DNA of 64,000 nucleotides from positions 43,779,908 through 43,843,907 of the forward strand of contig CM070904.1 in assembly GCA_036417435.1 (NCBI GenBank), read 5' to 3'. The position numbers and the translations under genes are program-made. The DNA comes from Inia geoffrensis (lineage: Eukaryota; Chordata; Mammalia; Artiodactyla; Iniidae). This document shows, piece after piece, positions 24,226 to 36,377 of the stretch. The notes below the pieces were generated by a model. The model made no database searches. It saw nothing but the letters and a program-made list of their open reading frames with translations, and was not told the origin of the DNA. Numbering within the stretch: the first letter of the stretch is position 1; each line of letters opens with the position of its first letter.

Positions 24226-24299
24226 AGGGAATTCTCTTGTGGTTCAGTGGTTATAGGACTGGGAGCTTTCACTGCTGGGCGCTTTCAATCCCTGGTGAA
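24226..24299 (+). mobile_element. Older CHR-type SINE, head only
   Basis: gggaattctcttgtggttca then 'gtggttataggactgggagc', 'ctttcactgctgggcgcttt', 'caatccctggtgaa' matches the tRNA-like head of older cetartiodactyl CHR-family SINEs. The body and tail are absent. Confidence 0.75.
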
Positions 24300-25530
24300 T
24301 GATGTTTCTTTTACTCAGTTTTCTTTCTCCTTTTCTCTTTGGTTATCTTCCTTTTGATCTCTCCTTTCACCTTTTTAATTTATTTTTTTATTTCTTACAT
24401 ATTTCTGTAATTCACACTTCACTCTCTCTGCCTGTATTATTATTTTTGTTTTTGTCTTCATTCCCTAACCTGAAATATTCTTTTTCCAATACTGCATCAA
24501 ATGACCAAAATTAAGATCACTTTATATCACACTCATTTAAAAAGTATGTGGGGGAGTGCTGAGTTAGCATATTTTTTATACAAGATAACTATTGTTTAGA
24601 AATATAGAATCACACATGTAACATGAATTTTAGAGAGACCAAATGGCAGACGTTTCAGCAGACTTTTTAGGTTCCTCCTGTGGGAAAACAACAGCAACAG
24701 CTCTGAAACTTCTTCACTACTCTTGATTTCCACAGCAGAATCAAGTACAATGGTTTGTGACATAAATCCAGGTGGGTAGGAGATGAATGCTCTCTTACCA
24801 TGTAAAGGCAAAAAACACAACTGGATACACCAAAAAAAAGATGCAACTATGATTTTTAAGAGGAATACCATTTTTTATTTAGTTCAAAAAGGGGGAGCTC
24901 TCCTAAACCAGTCTTCAGAGAGTAAAAAATCTGTTTGATTTTACAGATTCTAGGAGAAAACACACCCTCAGCAGGAGGTCCCACACACCTGTTCTGGACC
25001 TTTCATGGACAAGCCCGGAGATGTCCCAAGTCAGGGCCAGCAGAGAGGGAGCAGCAGCCCATCTCCCTCCTGTGAAGAGCAGCAGACAGCCGTGCAGGGA
25101 AAGCCAACCTTACTCCTCACTCCCACCAGCCTGGGAGTACTTCTACAGAACTATATCCAGTACTTTGTTACTTTAAGGAAAACTGAGCCTTAGTTAATGA
25201 GGTTTGTTCCCCAAGCTCAAAAGGTGTTTTAAACTGCATCTACTACCTAACCATTGTCCTCTAACAAAACTATTTTATTCGAGGTGCCAACATCTCCCTC
25301 CCCCCACACACACCCATCTGCCCCACACACTAAAGTTACAAATCATCAGAAAGAGTTGATGGAAACTAAGTGGGTTATTTCAATAGAGAGGGGCAACTGA
25401 GGAGGGGCATGTGTTGATGACTCTGGAAAGTCAAGGCTATTTGAACGGCAGCAGGAAATGAGAGATGAAAAGGAGTGAGGAAATAAGAAAAAGCAGGTAA
25501 GTTGTTAAATACTTCAAAAAGTCTCAGGAG
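24300..25530. other. Unrecognised interval
   Basis: No repeats identified. 24310-24480 is pyrimidine-rich (ttctttctcc, ttcattcc). No gene features. Confidence 0.5.
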
Positions 25531-25617
25531 GGGGCTTCCCTGGTGGCGCAGTGGTTGAGAGTCCGCCTGCCAATGGCAGGGGACACGGGTTCGTGCCCCG
25601 GTCCGGGAGGATCCCAC
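25531..25617 (+). mobile_element. CHR-2 SINE fragment lacking its 3' half
   Basis: Head ggggcttccctggtggcgca continues to 'gtccgggaggatcccac' and then stops with no A-tail. The 5' tRNA-like part (~87 bp) is close to the other copies, so the loss of the 3' part is probably a later deletion rather than normal 5' truncation. Confidence 0.93.
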
Positions 25618-27513
25618 TGTGGTTTTTTTCTTTGTACAGTTCACATGACTTTTTTCATATGTTGTGTTTATGTGATTTTAACACCTTCCCCATTCCTCCT
25701 TGATGTTTGGAAATCTCTGCTTATCTGTGTATTCCTTAGTGTATATGGTAGGTACTCAGCACTACATCAGAATCCCTCAAAGAAGTTTAATCATACAGGC
25801 AGCATAATTACAAATGGCAGCATTCAGTAAGTGATTACAAGGTAGAAGAGAAATCTACCTGTTGCTTAAGAGGTCTTTCACTTAAAGGGTTAATTAGACA
25901 CCATACTGGTGTGGAAATGTGTGAACTGTTTTTTTCTCCCAGACCAGGCTTAATGATTAAGTACTTTACACTTCAGAGCTGCACCACTGCACTTGCTGGA
26001 ACTAAGCCAGGGAATCAGTTAAGCAGATCTTTAGTTTCACCTTGCTACACTCTCAGAGAGAGATCATTTGATAAGCTGAAAACTTCCCCAGGTCAACCTG
26101 CAACAGCTATGGTGATGGCTGGAGAAATCTAGTAAGCACAGAGTAGAATCCACAATAGAATTCTCTTCCCATAGATCTTTCATTCTCTTTTTACATTGGG
26201 TTCTATTGGCACAATACAATCTCATTTCACTTCTCAAGTGATGCCTTAAAAATTTACAAGAATACAGTTCAAACCTCTTCACAAATTATCAGATACTTAA
26301 AAACAATTTTTTTCAGATCAATTTTCTTTTCTTTATAATAGATATATAATAATCTGTATATACTATGTCTATTGGAAAAAAGAAGACTGGAAAACTGCTT
26401 GATGATGATGTTTGTCTGTGATCACTGGATTTACCAGAGTTCTCATACAAGTGTCTGAGCTTTAAATCAGGTTGGATAAAGAATGTAAAGCCTGAGTTTC
26501 TCAACTCTTCTACCAATGGGAAGTGGGAGGCAGTAGGAATTAATCATCTTGTTTCCTATGTCATTTGATTCCAACAGACTGAATTTCCTCTGACAAGGAA
26601 GGTAGCATGCAACATGTAACAGTCTTTAAATACCACCATAGATTGGCTTTAATACAACATTCTCTAAAAAAAAAAAGTCTACACTTCAAGCTCAGGTATC
26701 AACAGCAGCATATAAAAAATCTGTTGGCAAGAACTACAAAGAGGAGATTTTATATTCAATTTTGTCAAAGGCTTTCAATTCATTTCTCTTTCTTATTGTT
26801 TCTTTTAGCTTGACTTTTGTACAGTTCTCAGAAAAATGAATCAAAAAGAAAATAAATGATTTTTCTATGTAATATTTATACAGAAATACATGTAGTTATT
26901 TGATGATGATCCTCTAGGTTAACAGTATAAAAATAATTTTAAAATGAAATTGGATGGTAGGAAATTTTAAAAAATGAAACAGGACAGGCATCTATGTCTC
27001 ATCACTTAATTTAACCCATAAAGATGATATCTCCCCTAAATAAATATATTAAATGACAGGAATCTATGAAACTTGAGTAACATTTTATATCAAACTGGTT
27101 TTCTATTAGCAAAAAGTAAACTTAATCACACATTTTCTAAAAGGGAAAAGAAATTTTTGCTTTCCAAATGGGCCTGGAAATATTTCTAAAATTCAGTTTC
27201 TCAGATTCATATATAGAAAAATTATAAATGAATACCTCAAAAGCAGAAAAGAGAAGGAAAGGGGACATAATCATGAATGAGATTAGAAGGAACTTTATTC
27301 AGTCATAGTAATATTTTTGTTCCCTTAAAGGAGAAATAGTGATTTATCCCTATCTTAAATATGATCAGTCATGGATTAACATCATCTCACAAAATTTAGC
27401 ACACAATCTACCAGTTTATTTACATTCTTATTCACTAATGTTTTCAAATCTACATAAACTGGCATTCCAACTAGAATACAAATTTATTAAGAGCAAATAT
27501 CTTACTATTTATC
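25618..27513. other. Unrecognised AT-rich interval
   Basis: No identifiable gene or repeat. Frames of 60-95 codons are not protein-like; the 95-codon frame starts inside the CHR fragment. Confidence 0.5.
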
Positions 27514-27729
27514 TTTTTTTTTTTTTTCTTTTTTTGCGGTACACGGGCCTCTCTCACTGCTGTGGCCTCTCCCGTTGCAGAGCACAGGCTCCGGATGCGC
27601 AGGCTCAGCGGCCATGGCTCACGGGCCCAGGCGCTCCGCAGCACGTGGGATCCTCCCAGACCGGGGAATGAACCTGTGTTCCCTGCATCGGAAAGCGGAC
27701 TCTCAACCACTGCGCCACCAGGGAAGCCC
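27514..27729 (-). mobile_element. CHR-2 SINE
   Basis: T-run at 27514-27535, body in reverse, head ending ggaagccc near 27728. 13 bp duplication tactatttatctt at 27503-27515 and 27730-27742. Confidence 0.96.
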
Positions 27730-28841
27730 TACTATTTATCTTAATAGGATATAGCAAAGGTCTTAGAAATAGTAGTGTCATCCATCCCATTGTTTTGGAT
27801 GACAATAGACATTTTAAAATTACCACGAGGAGGGACCTTCAAGATGGTGGAGGAGTAAGACATGGAGATCACCTTCCTCCCCATAAATACATCAAAAATA
27901 TACCTACATGTGGAACAACTCCTACAGAACACCTACTGAACACAAGCAGAAGACCTCAGACTTCCCAAAAGGTAAGAGAATCCCCACGTACCTAGATAGG
28001 GCAAAAGAAAAAACAGAGACAAAAGAATAGGGGTGGTACCTGCACCTCTGGGAGGCAGCTGTAAAAGAGGAAAGTTTTCCACACACTAGGAAGCCCCTTC
28101 GTAGGCAGAGACTGCAGGTGGCCGAGGAGGAAAGTTTCAGAGCTGCGGAGGAGAGCGCAGCCACCGGGGTGCGGAGGGCAAAGCGGAGAGATTCCCGCAC
28201 AGAGGATCGGTGGTGCTGACTGGCACTCACCAGCCTGAGAGGCTTCTCTGCTCACCCGCCGGGGCGGGCGGGGGCTGGGAGCTGAGGCTCGAGCTTCAGA
28301 GCTTAGATCCCAGGGAGAGGACTGGGGTTGGCAGAGTGAACACAGCCTGAAGGGGCTAGTGCACCATGGCTAGCCAGGAGGGGGTCTGGGAAAAGGTCTG
28401 GAGCTGCCTAAGAGGTAAGAGACCCTTGTTTTGGGGTGTGCGAGGAGAAGGGATTCCTTCTCGATCTGCCCACAGAAGGCAGAGAACCACCTAAATGAGC
28501 TCCAGAGACTGGCGGGAGCTGCAGCTATCAGCTCAGACCCCAAAGATGGGTATGAAACACTAACCCTGCTGCTTCAGCCACCAAGAATCCTGTGTGCAAG
28601 CACAAGGCACTGTGCTCACCCCCACCCCTGGGAGCCTGTGCAGCCAGCCACTGCCAGGGTCCCATGATCCAGGGATAACTTCCCCCAGAGAACATACTGC
28701 ATGCCTCAGGCTGTTGCAACATCAAGCCGGCCTTTGCAACCACAGACTCACCCTACATTCCAATTATAACTACCTACCCCTCCCTCCCCCCACGCAAGAG
28801 AAGGAAAAGACCTACAAAAACAACCCAAAACAGTTAAGAAT

Positions 28842-29033
28842 ATGGTAATAGAAACATACATATGGATAATTACCTTAAATGTAAATGGATCAAAGGCTCC
28901 AACGAAAACACATGGACTAGCTAAACAGATACTAAAACAAGACCCGTATATATGCTGTCTACAAGAGACCCACTTCAGACCTAGGGACACATACAGAGTG
29001 AAAGTGAGGGGATGGAAAAAGATATTCCATGCA
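28842..29033 (+). pseudogene. L1 ORF2 N-terminus (endonuclease)
   Basis: ATG at 28842 gives MVIETYIWIITLNVNGSKAP, with the catalytic Asn block and, ~40 residues in, the 'CLQETHFRPRDTYR' block that holds the catalytic Glu. The frame is open until a CHR-2 SINE interrupts it at 29034. Confidence 0.9.
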
Positions 29034-29241
29034 GGGCTTCCCTGGTGGTGCAGTGGTTGAGAGTCCACCTGCCGATGCAGAGGGCGTGGGTACGTGCCCC
29101 GGTCTGGGAAGATTCCACGTGCCGCAGAGCGGCTGGGCCCGTGGGCCATGGCTGCTGGGCCTGTGCGTCTGGAGCCTGAGCTCCACAATGGGAGAGGCCA
29201 CAGTGGTGAGAGGCCCGCATACTGCAAAAAAAAAAAAAAAA
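29034..29241 (+). mobile_element. CHR-2 SINE in L1 ORF2
   Basis: 18 bp perfect duplication aaaaagatattccatgca at 29016-29033 and 29242-29259. Inserted in the endonuclease region, only about 20 consensus bases from the insertion point of the SINE at 12283 in the other L1. Confidence 0.97.
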
Positions 29242-31763
29242 AAAAAGATATTCCATGCAAATGGAAATCAAAAGAAAGCTGGAGTAGCAATTCTCATATC
29301 AGACAAAACAGACTTTAAAATAAAGACTATTACAAGAGACAAAGAAGGACTCTACATAACGATCAAGAGATCAATGCAAGAAGAAGATATAACAGTTGTA
29401 AATATTTATGCACCCAATGTAAAAGCACCTCAATACATAAGGTAAATGCTAACAGCCATAAAAGGGGAAATCGACAGCGACATAATCACAGTAGGGGACT
29501 TTAATGCCCCACTATCACCAAAGGACAGATCATCCAACATGAAAATAAATAAAGCAACACAAGCTTTAAACGACACATTAAACAAGATGGACTCAATTGA
29601 TATTTATAAGGCATTCCAACCAAAAACATCACAATACACTTTCTTCTCAAGTGCTCATGGATCTATCCTCCAGCACAGATCATATCTTGAGTCACAGATG
29701 AAGCCTGGGTAAATTTAAGAAAATTGAAATCATATCAAGTACCTTTTCTGACCACAATGCTGGGAGACTAGATATCAATTACGGCAAAAAAACTGTAAAA
29801 TATACAAACCCACAGAGGCTAAACAATACACTACTAAATAACCAGGAGATCACTAAAGATATCAAAGAGGAAATCAAAAAATACCTAGAAACAAATGACA
29901 ATGAAAACACGACGACCCAAAATGTATGGGATGCAGCAAAAGCAGTTCTATGAGGGAAGTATATAGCAATACAACCTTACCTCAAGAAACAGGAAAAATC
30001 TCAAATAAACAACCTAACCTTACACCTAAAGGAATTAGTGAAAGAACAAAAAAAGCCCAAGCTTAGCAGAAGGGAAGAAAACATAAAGATCAGATCAGAA
30101 ATAAATGAAAAAGAAATGAAGGAAACAATAGCACAGCTCAATAAAACTAAAAGCCGGTTCTTTGAGAGGGTAAACACTTAGCCAGACTCACCAAGAAAAT
30201 GAGGGAGAAGACTCAAATCAATAGAATTAGAAATGAAAAAGGAGAAGTAACTGACATCGCAGAAAAACAAACAATCATGAGAGATTACTACAAGCAACTA
30301 AATGCCAATTAAATGGACAACTTGGAAGAAATGGAATAATTCTTAGAAGAGCACAACCTTCTGAGACTGAACCAAGAAGAAATAGAAAATATAAACAGAC
30401 CAATCACAAGCATTGAAATTGAAACTGTGATTTTTAATCTTCCAACAAACAAAAGCCCAGGACCAGATGGCTTCACAGGCAAATTTTAACAAACACTTAT
30501 AGAAGAGCTAACACCTGTCTTTCTCAAACTCTTCCAAAATATAGCAGAGGGACGAACACTCCCAAATTCATTCTACAAGGCCACCATCACCTAGATACCA
30601 AAACCAGACAAAGATGTCACAAAAGGAAAACTATAGACCAATACCACTGATGAACATATATGCAAAAATCCTAAACAAAATGCTAGCAAAGAGAATCCAA
30701 CAGCCCATTAAAAGGATCATACACCATGATCAAGTGGGGTTTACCCAGGAATGCAAGGATTCTTCAATATATGCAAATCAATCAATGTGATACACCATAT
30801 TAACAAACTGAAGGATAAAAACCATATGATCATCTCAATAGATACAGAAAACGCTTTCAACAAAATTCAACACCCATTTATGATTAAAAAACCCTGCAGA
30901 ATGTAGGCAGAGAGAGAACCTACCTCGACATAACAAAGGCCATATATAACAAACCCACAGCCAACATTGTTCTAATGGTGAAAAACTGCAACCGTATCCT
31001 CTAAAATCATGAACAAGACATGGATGCCCACTCTCAAGACCATTATTCAACATAGTGTTAGAAGTTCCAGCCACAGCAATCAGAGAAGAAAAAGAAATAA
31101 AAATGATCCAAGATGGAAAAGAAGAAGTAAAGCTGTCACTGTGTATGACATGATACTATACACAGAGAACACTAAAGATGCTACCAGAAAACCACTAGAG
31201 CTAATCAATGAATCTGGTAATGCACAGAAATATCTTGCATTTGTATACACTAATGATGAAAAATCTGAAAAAGAAATTAAGGAAACACTCCCATTTACTA
31301 CTGCAACAAAAAGAATAAAATAGCTAGGAATAAACCTACCTAAGGAGACAAAAGAGCTGTATGCAGAAAACTGTAAGAGACTGATGAAAGAAATTAAAGA
31401 TGATACAAACAGATGGAGAGATATACCATGCTCTTGGACTGGAAGAATCAACATTGTGAAAACGACTATATTACCCAAAGCAATCTACAGATTCAGTGCA
31501 AGCCCTATCAAACTACCAATGGCATTTTTCACAGAACTAGAACAAAAAATCTCACAATTTGTATGGAAACACAAAAGACCCCAACTAGCCAAAGCAATCT
31601 TGAGAACGAAAAATGGAGCTGGAGGAATCAGGCTCCCTGACTTCAGACTATACTACAAAGCTACAGTAATCAGGACAGTATGGTACTGCACAAAAATAGA
31701 AATATAGATACAGGGAAAAGGATAGAAAGCTCAGAGATCAACTCACACACACATGGTTACCTT
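29242..31763 (+). pseudogene. L1 ORF2 endonuclease-RT region, decayed
   Basis: Blocks in order: 'ITVGDFNAPLSPKDRSS' (endonuclease Asp region, ~29490), 'ctgaccacaatgc' (Asp-His region, ~29748), the RT fingers and palm from ~30450 ('agcccaggaccagatggctt'), the 'aaaacgctttcaacaaaatt' block (~30850) and RT thumb/C-terminal sequence to 31707. Stops and shifts are frequent. At 31130-31156 the usual phenylalanine-alanine-Asp-Asp active-site box is reduced to 'VYDMILY', i.e. the paired aspartates are lost by a small deletion. Confidence 0.87.
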
Positions 31764-32070
31764 TTTTTTTTTTTTTAAACCCCACATTTGTTTACTTTTT
31801 AATTTTTGGCTGTGTTGGGTCTTCGTTTCTGTGTGAGGGCTTTCTCTAGTTGTGGCAAGCGGGGGCCACTCTTCATCGTGGTACATGGGTCTCTCACTAT
31901 CGCGGCCTCTCTTGTTGTGGAGCACAGGCTCCAGACGCACAGGCTCAGTAGTTGTGGCTCACGAGCCTAGTTGTCCGCGGCATGTGGGATCTTCCAGGAC
32001 CAAGGCTCGAACCCGTGTCCCCTGCATTAGCAGGCAGATTCTCAACCACTGCACCACCAGAGAAGCCCCC
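31764..32070 (-). mobile_element. CHR-1-type SINE (longer, older form)
   Basis: Reverse copy of ~300 bp: T-run at 31762-31776, 'atttttggctgtgttgggtc', 'gaggcccggcttcgtttctgtg'-like body, and head 'accaccagagaagccc' near 32068. It is longer than the CHR-2 copies because it keeps the 'ttgtggcaagcgggggcc' segment. A short duplication gttacctt flanks it (31756-31763, 32072-32079). Confidence 0.88.
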
Positions 32071-33156
32071 AGTTACCTTACCTTTGATAAAGGAGGCAAG
32101 AATATACAATGGAGAAAAGACAGCCTCTTCAATAAGTGGTGCAGGGAAAACTGGACAGCTACATGTAAAAGAATGAAATTAGAACACTCCCTAACACCAT
32201 ACACAAAAATAAACTCAAAGTGGATTAAAGACCTAAACGTAAGGCTAGACACTATAAAACTCTTAGAGGAAAACATAAGCAGAACACTCTATGACATTAA
32301 TCACAGCGAGATCCTTTTTGACACACCTCCTAGAGAAATGGAAATAAAAACACAATAAACAAATGGGACCAAATGAAACTTAAAAGCTTTTGCACAGCAA
32401 AGGAAGCCATAAACAAGACCAAAAGACAACCCTCAGAATGGGAGAAAATATTTGCAAATGAAGCCACTGACAAAGAATTAATCTCCAAAATATACTAGCA
32501 GCTCATGCAGCTCAATATCAAAAAAAACAAACAACCCAATACATAAATGGGAAGAAGACCTAAACAGACATTTCTCCAAAGAAGATATACAGATTGCCAA
32601 CAAACACATGAAAGGATGCTCAACATCACTAATCATTAGAGAAATGCAACTCAAGACTACAATGAGGTATCACCTCACACCAGTCAGAATGGCCATCATC
32701 CAAAAATCTACAAACAATAAATGCTGGAGAGGGTGGAGAGAAAAGGGGACCCTCCTGCACTGTTGGTGGGAATGTAAATTGATACAGACACTATGGAGAA
32801 CAGTATGGAGGTTCCTTAAAAAACTACAAATAGAACTACCATATGACCCAGCAATCCCACTATTGGGCATATACCCTGAGAAAACCAGAATTCAAAAACA
32901 GTCATGTACCAAAATGTTCATTTCAGCTCTATTTACAATAGCCAGGACATGGAAGCAACCTAAGTGCCCATCGACTAATGAATGGATAAAGAAGATGTGG
33001 CACATATATACAATGGGATATTACTCAGCAATAAAAAGAAACGAAATTGGGTTATTTGTAGTGAGGTGGATGGACCTAGAGTCAGTCATACATAGTGAAG
33101 TAAGTCAGAAAGAGACAAACAAATACCATATGCTAACACATATATATGGAATCTAA
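32071..33156 (+). pseudogene. L1 ORF2 C-terminal region
   Basis: The last part (32608-33156, 182 codons) is open and ends at the usual ORF2 stop (…MLTHIYGI). It carries the C-terminal Cys-rich segment ([20 protein letters not shown]) and the conserved '[12 protein letters not shown]' and '[14 protein letters not shown]' blocks. In intact L1 this region is needed for retrotransposition. Upstream, 32071-32600 is in other frames. Confidence 0.9.
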
Positions 33157-33535
33157 AAAGAAAAAAAATTGTTTTGAAGAACCCAGGGGCAAGACAGGAA
33201 TAAAGAAGCAGGCGCAGAGCATGAACTTGAGGACACAGGGAGGCGGAAGGGTAAGCTGGGACGAAGTGAGAGAGTAGCATTGACATATGTACACTACCAA
33301 ACGTAAAATAGATAGCTAGTGGGAAGCAGCTGGATCACACGTAGAGATCAGCTCGGTGCTTTTGACCACCTAGAAGGGTAGGAAAGCGAGGGTGGGAGGA
33401 GACGCAAGAGGGAGGGGATATGGGAATATATGTACACACATAGCTGATTCACTTTGTTATACAGCTGAAACTAACACAACGCTGTAAAGCAATTATACTT
33501 CAATATTTTAAAAATAATAATAATTAAAAAAACAC

Positions 33536-33955
33536 ACAGTGAGATACTATTCCACACCTATTACAATGGCTGAAATTAAAAAGACTGATCATACCAAATA
33601 TTGGCAATGATGTGGCAAAACCAGAACTCTCATACATTACTGATGGAAAAGTAAAATGGTACAGCCACTTTGGAAATAATTATGACAGTTTTTTTAAGTT
33701 AAACATACATGCATGTGATCCAGTCATTCTTCTCCTATGTATTTACACAAAAGAAAATATATGTCTTTGTAAAAGCTTGTACACAGATGTTCATAGCAGC
33801 TTTATTTGTATAAGCTAAAAATTATAAACAGCCTAATGTCCATCAAGAGGTGAATGGATAAACAAATTGTAGTATATCTATACAATGGAGTACTACTCAA
33901 CAATAAAAGGAGCAATTTATGGATACACAGTAAAAAAAAAAAAAAAAAAAAAAAG
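33536..33955 (+). mobile_element. Older L1 ORF2 3' fragment with A-run
   Basis: A second, more diverged copy of the ORF2 C-terminal segment abuts the large L1 ('gtgagatactattccacacc', 'tggtacagccactttggaaa', 'gttcatagcagctttatttg', 'aatggagtactactcaacaa'), ending in a 24 bp A-run near 33931-33955. Frames are broken. Confidence 0.85.
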
Positions 33956-34043
33956 GGGGAGCAACTATCCCATTATATTTGTAGGATCTGCCCCCACAAA
34001 AACAAAGGGATTACACACGGTGTGAATACCAGACAGTGGGAGT
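33956..34043. other. Short unassigned segment
   Basis: Non-repetitive by eye; resumes after the nested L1 at 34418. It may be the 3' UTR of the old L1 fragment before it. Confidence 0.4.
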
Positions 34044-34059
34044 CTTGGACTCCATTTTA

Positions 34060-34401
34060 TTTTATTTTATTTTATTTTTTTAACATCTTTACCAGAGTAA
34101 AATTGCTTTACAATGGTGTGTTAGTTTCTGCTGTATGACAAAGTGAATCAGCTATATATACATATATCCCCACATCTCCTCCCTCTTACCTCTCCCTCCA
34201 ACCCTCCCTATCCCACCCGTCTAGGTGGTCACAAAGCACCGAGCTGGTCTCCCTATGCTATGCGGCTGCTTCCCACTGGCTATCTATTTTACATTTGGTA
34301 GTGTATATATGTCCATGCCACTTTCTCACTTTGTCCCAGCTTACCCTTCCGCCTCCCCCATGTCCTCAAGTCCACTATCTATGTCTGCACCTTTGTTCCT
34401 G
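34060..34401 (-). mobile_element. 5'-truncated L1: 342 bp 3' UTR only
   Basis: Reverse-strand L1 3' UTR matching the end of the 27.8-33.5 kb copy (gcttttgaccacctagaagg-type sequence in reverse: 'ccgtctaggtggtcacaaag'). The tail is (TTTTA)n at 34060-34081. A perfect 16 bp duplication cttggactccatttta lies at 34044-34059 and 34402-34417, so this is a cleanly bounded insertion. Confidence 0.96.
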
Positions 34402-34507
34402 CTTGGACTCCATTTTAGAATTTTGCTTTCCATCCTATTCATTTATAAATCACTGTTGAATACTTAAAATAGCTACTGATCCAGTATGTTTTTAAATTTA
34501 GTTTTTT

Positions 34508-34850
34508 GGGCTTCCCTGGTGATGCAGTGCTTAAGAATCTGCCTGCCAATGCAGGGAACACGGGTTCAAGTCCTGGTCCAGGAAGATCCCACATGCTGTG
34601 GAGCAACTAAGCCCATGCACCACAACTACTGAGCCTGTGCTCTAGAGCCTGCAAGCCACAACTACTGAGCCCACACACCACAACTACTAAAGCCCCTGCA
34701 CCTAGAGCCCGTGCTCTGCGACGAGAAGCCACTGCAATGAGAAGCCCACACACGGCAACAAAGAGTAGCCCCCGCTCGCTGCAACTAGAGAAAGCCTGCG
34801 CAGCAACGAAGACTCAACACAGCCAAAAATAAAATAAATTTATATTAAAA
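34508..34850 (+). mobile_element. CHR-1-type SINE (full-length older form)
   Basis: Head gggcttccctggtgatgcag, then repeated 'ccacaactactgagcc' units (34619-34690), the 'gcaacaaagagtagcccccg' segment and the 'agccaaaaataaaataaa' tail. About 340 bp, longer than CHR-2. An 'atttagtt' block occurs on both sides as an imperfect target duplication. Confidence 0.9.
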
Positions 34851-34859
34851 ATATTTAGT

Positions 34860-35842
34860 TGTTTATTTTCTATTATAACTCTTTGGAATCTAATCATCAT
34901 TAGTATAAGATACTGTGTCTCTCTTTTCCAGTGCTGTCTTTCCATGCTTAGAGCAGAATATGAAACATGGAAGACAGTCAGTAATGCTGCATGTGTGAAT
35001 ATATGATACCATGCTTTCTAAAAATATATGGCCATACATTTTGGAAAAAAAAAAAAAAACTGTCTTTATCTCTACCTTAAAACTTAACACCAGAAAGAAA
35101 TATAGATGAGATATGAGGTGAAATGTACAGATATAAAGCACATATAATATAAAGTACATACATTTCTTGTGAACTGAGGAGGTATATCTAAGAATGATAT
35201 CAAATTCGGGAGCCATAAAACATAACAGTAGAAGATTTGACTATGCAATAAAATTTCTGTACACTGGTAAACACCATTAAGAAGTTTTAAAAAAGATAAA
35301 AACTATAAACTTATAAAATACTTTAAAATATATACAATAACTGATATATGGTGAGAATATAAAATTTTTAAGAAAGACATAAACATTCCAATTTTAAAAA
35401 ATGGACTAAAGTCATTAACAAAAAAATCTCTGAGGAAGAAATAGGACAAATGACAATGAATTGTCAACTTTTATTCTCAAATTCCTTCTTTAAGTATATG
35501 TCAAACAACAGTTAGCTATTATAATTGAAACTGCACTATAAGAAGTGAAAAATTAACATGGCTTTGCCTTTGCACAGTGTAGGGTATCTGTGAACTACAA
35601 GAATATGGCAGAGATAAGGATATTTTAAAAATATAGATAGGTATTCAATGCCTTTGAGTGCTTGAGATTGCATTATAGTGATAAGATAAAAGTGCGTGAT
35701 TTTTGAGCAACCTGGGAACCATAGAAAAGGTTACTGATCAGCTGAGACTATTTTTGTTACATCTGTGAATGATGATGAAATTTGATGCATTTCTTTCTCA
35801 CATTTTTATTATTATTTAGTAATGTAAAAATACAGTGTTCAT
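34860..35842. other. Unrecognised AT-rich interval
   Basis: No repeats identified; a 108-codon minus frame (34890-35216) is F/Y/S-rich low-complexity translation of AT-rich DNA. Confidence 0.5.
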
Positions 35843-36057
35843 GGGCTTCCCTGGTGGCACAGTGGTTGAGAGTCTGCCTGCCGATGAAGGAGACACAGGT
35901 TGTGCCCCGGCCTGGGAAGATCCCACATGCCGCAGAGCGGCTGGGCCCGTGAGCCATGGCCGCTGAGCCTGCGCATCCAGAGCCTGTGCTCCGCAACGGG
36001 AGAGGCCACAACAGTGAGAGGCCTGTGTACCGCAAAAAAAAAAAAAAAAAAAAAAAA
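35843..36057 (+). mobile_element. CHR-2 SINE
   Basis: Head ggcttccctggtggcacagt, A-tail 36034-36057. Flanks 'aaaaatacagtgttca' and 'aaaaatggtgttca' form an imperfect duplication. Confidence 0.95.
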
Positions 36058-36377
36058 TGGTGTTCAAAGTGTTTTGTTCACTAAATTTTGGAAGCAAGAA
36101 TCTTTCTTTAATTTAAAAATAAAAAATAAAAAAAACTCTTCCTCAAGTATTATCTGGTTAGGTGAAGAGCTATTATTTGTTTTATTTTTCCTTCTTTTCT
36201 TATTATAAAAATGTCACATGCTAGATAAGAAAGGTCAAATACGTAAACAGATACAATGGAAAGTAAAAACAAAAAATCTCAAGAATTTTCTCCCTCCTGC
36301 CTCACTACAACAATTTGGCAGATAATGTTTTACTTTTCTTTATGATGTTTTTAATTAATTAAGCATATATAGTTTTC
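36058..36377. other. Unassigned AT-rich segment
   Basis: Possibly an old LINE tail (tcacatgctagataagaaag), but too diverged to name. Confidence 0.4.

Larger units (their letters stand above)
27830..33535 (+). mobile_element. Large LINE-1 with 5' UTR and ORF2 but no ORF1
   Basis: Starts near 'gaccttcaagatggtggagg' with a GC-rich, CpG-containing 5' UTR of a different subfamily from the 10 kb copy. At ~28790 the 5' UTR (cctccctccccccacgc) passes straight into the ORF1-ORF2 spacer (gaaggaaaagacctacaaaa) and ORF2 starts at 28842, so ORF1 is deleted. ORF2 runs to 33156 with many stops and shifts, then a 3' UTR to ~33515. SINEs interrupt at 29034 and 31764. Possible weak target duplications (ttaaaattaccacgag / ttaaaaaaacacacag) are too diverged to rely on. 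Confidence 0.92.

Noticed and set aside
28100..28300. GC-rich, CpG-containing stretch considered as a host CpG-island promoter
   Set aside because: It is the 5' UTR of an L1; no host exon follows.
28748..29290. 180-codon minus-strand frame
   Set aside because: It crosses the reverse of a CHR-2 SINE and L1 ORF2; a fusion of repeat antisense sequence.
34619..34800. Repeated 'ccacaactactgagcc' units, considered as a CRISPR or satellite
   Set aside because: They are the normal internal repeats of a CHR-1-type SINE, irregular and within one element.
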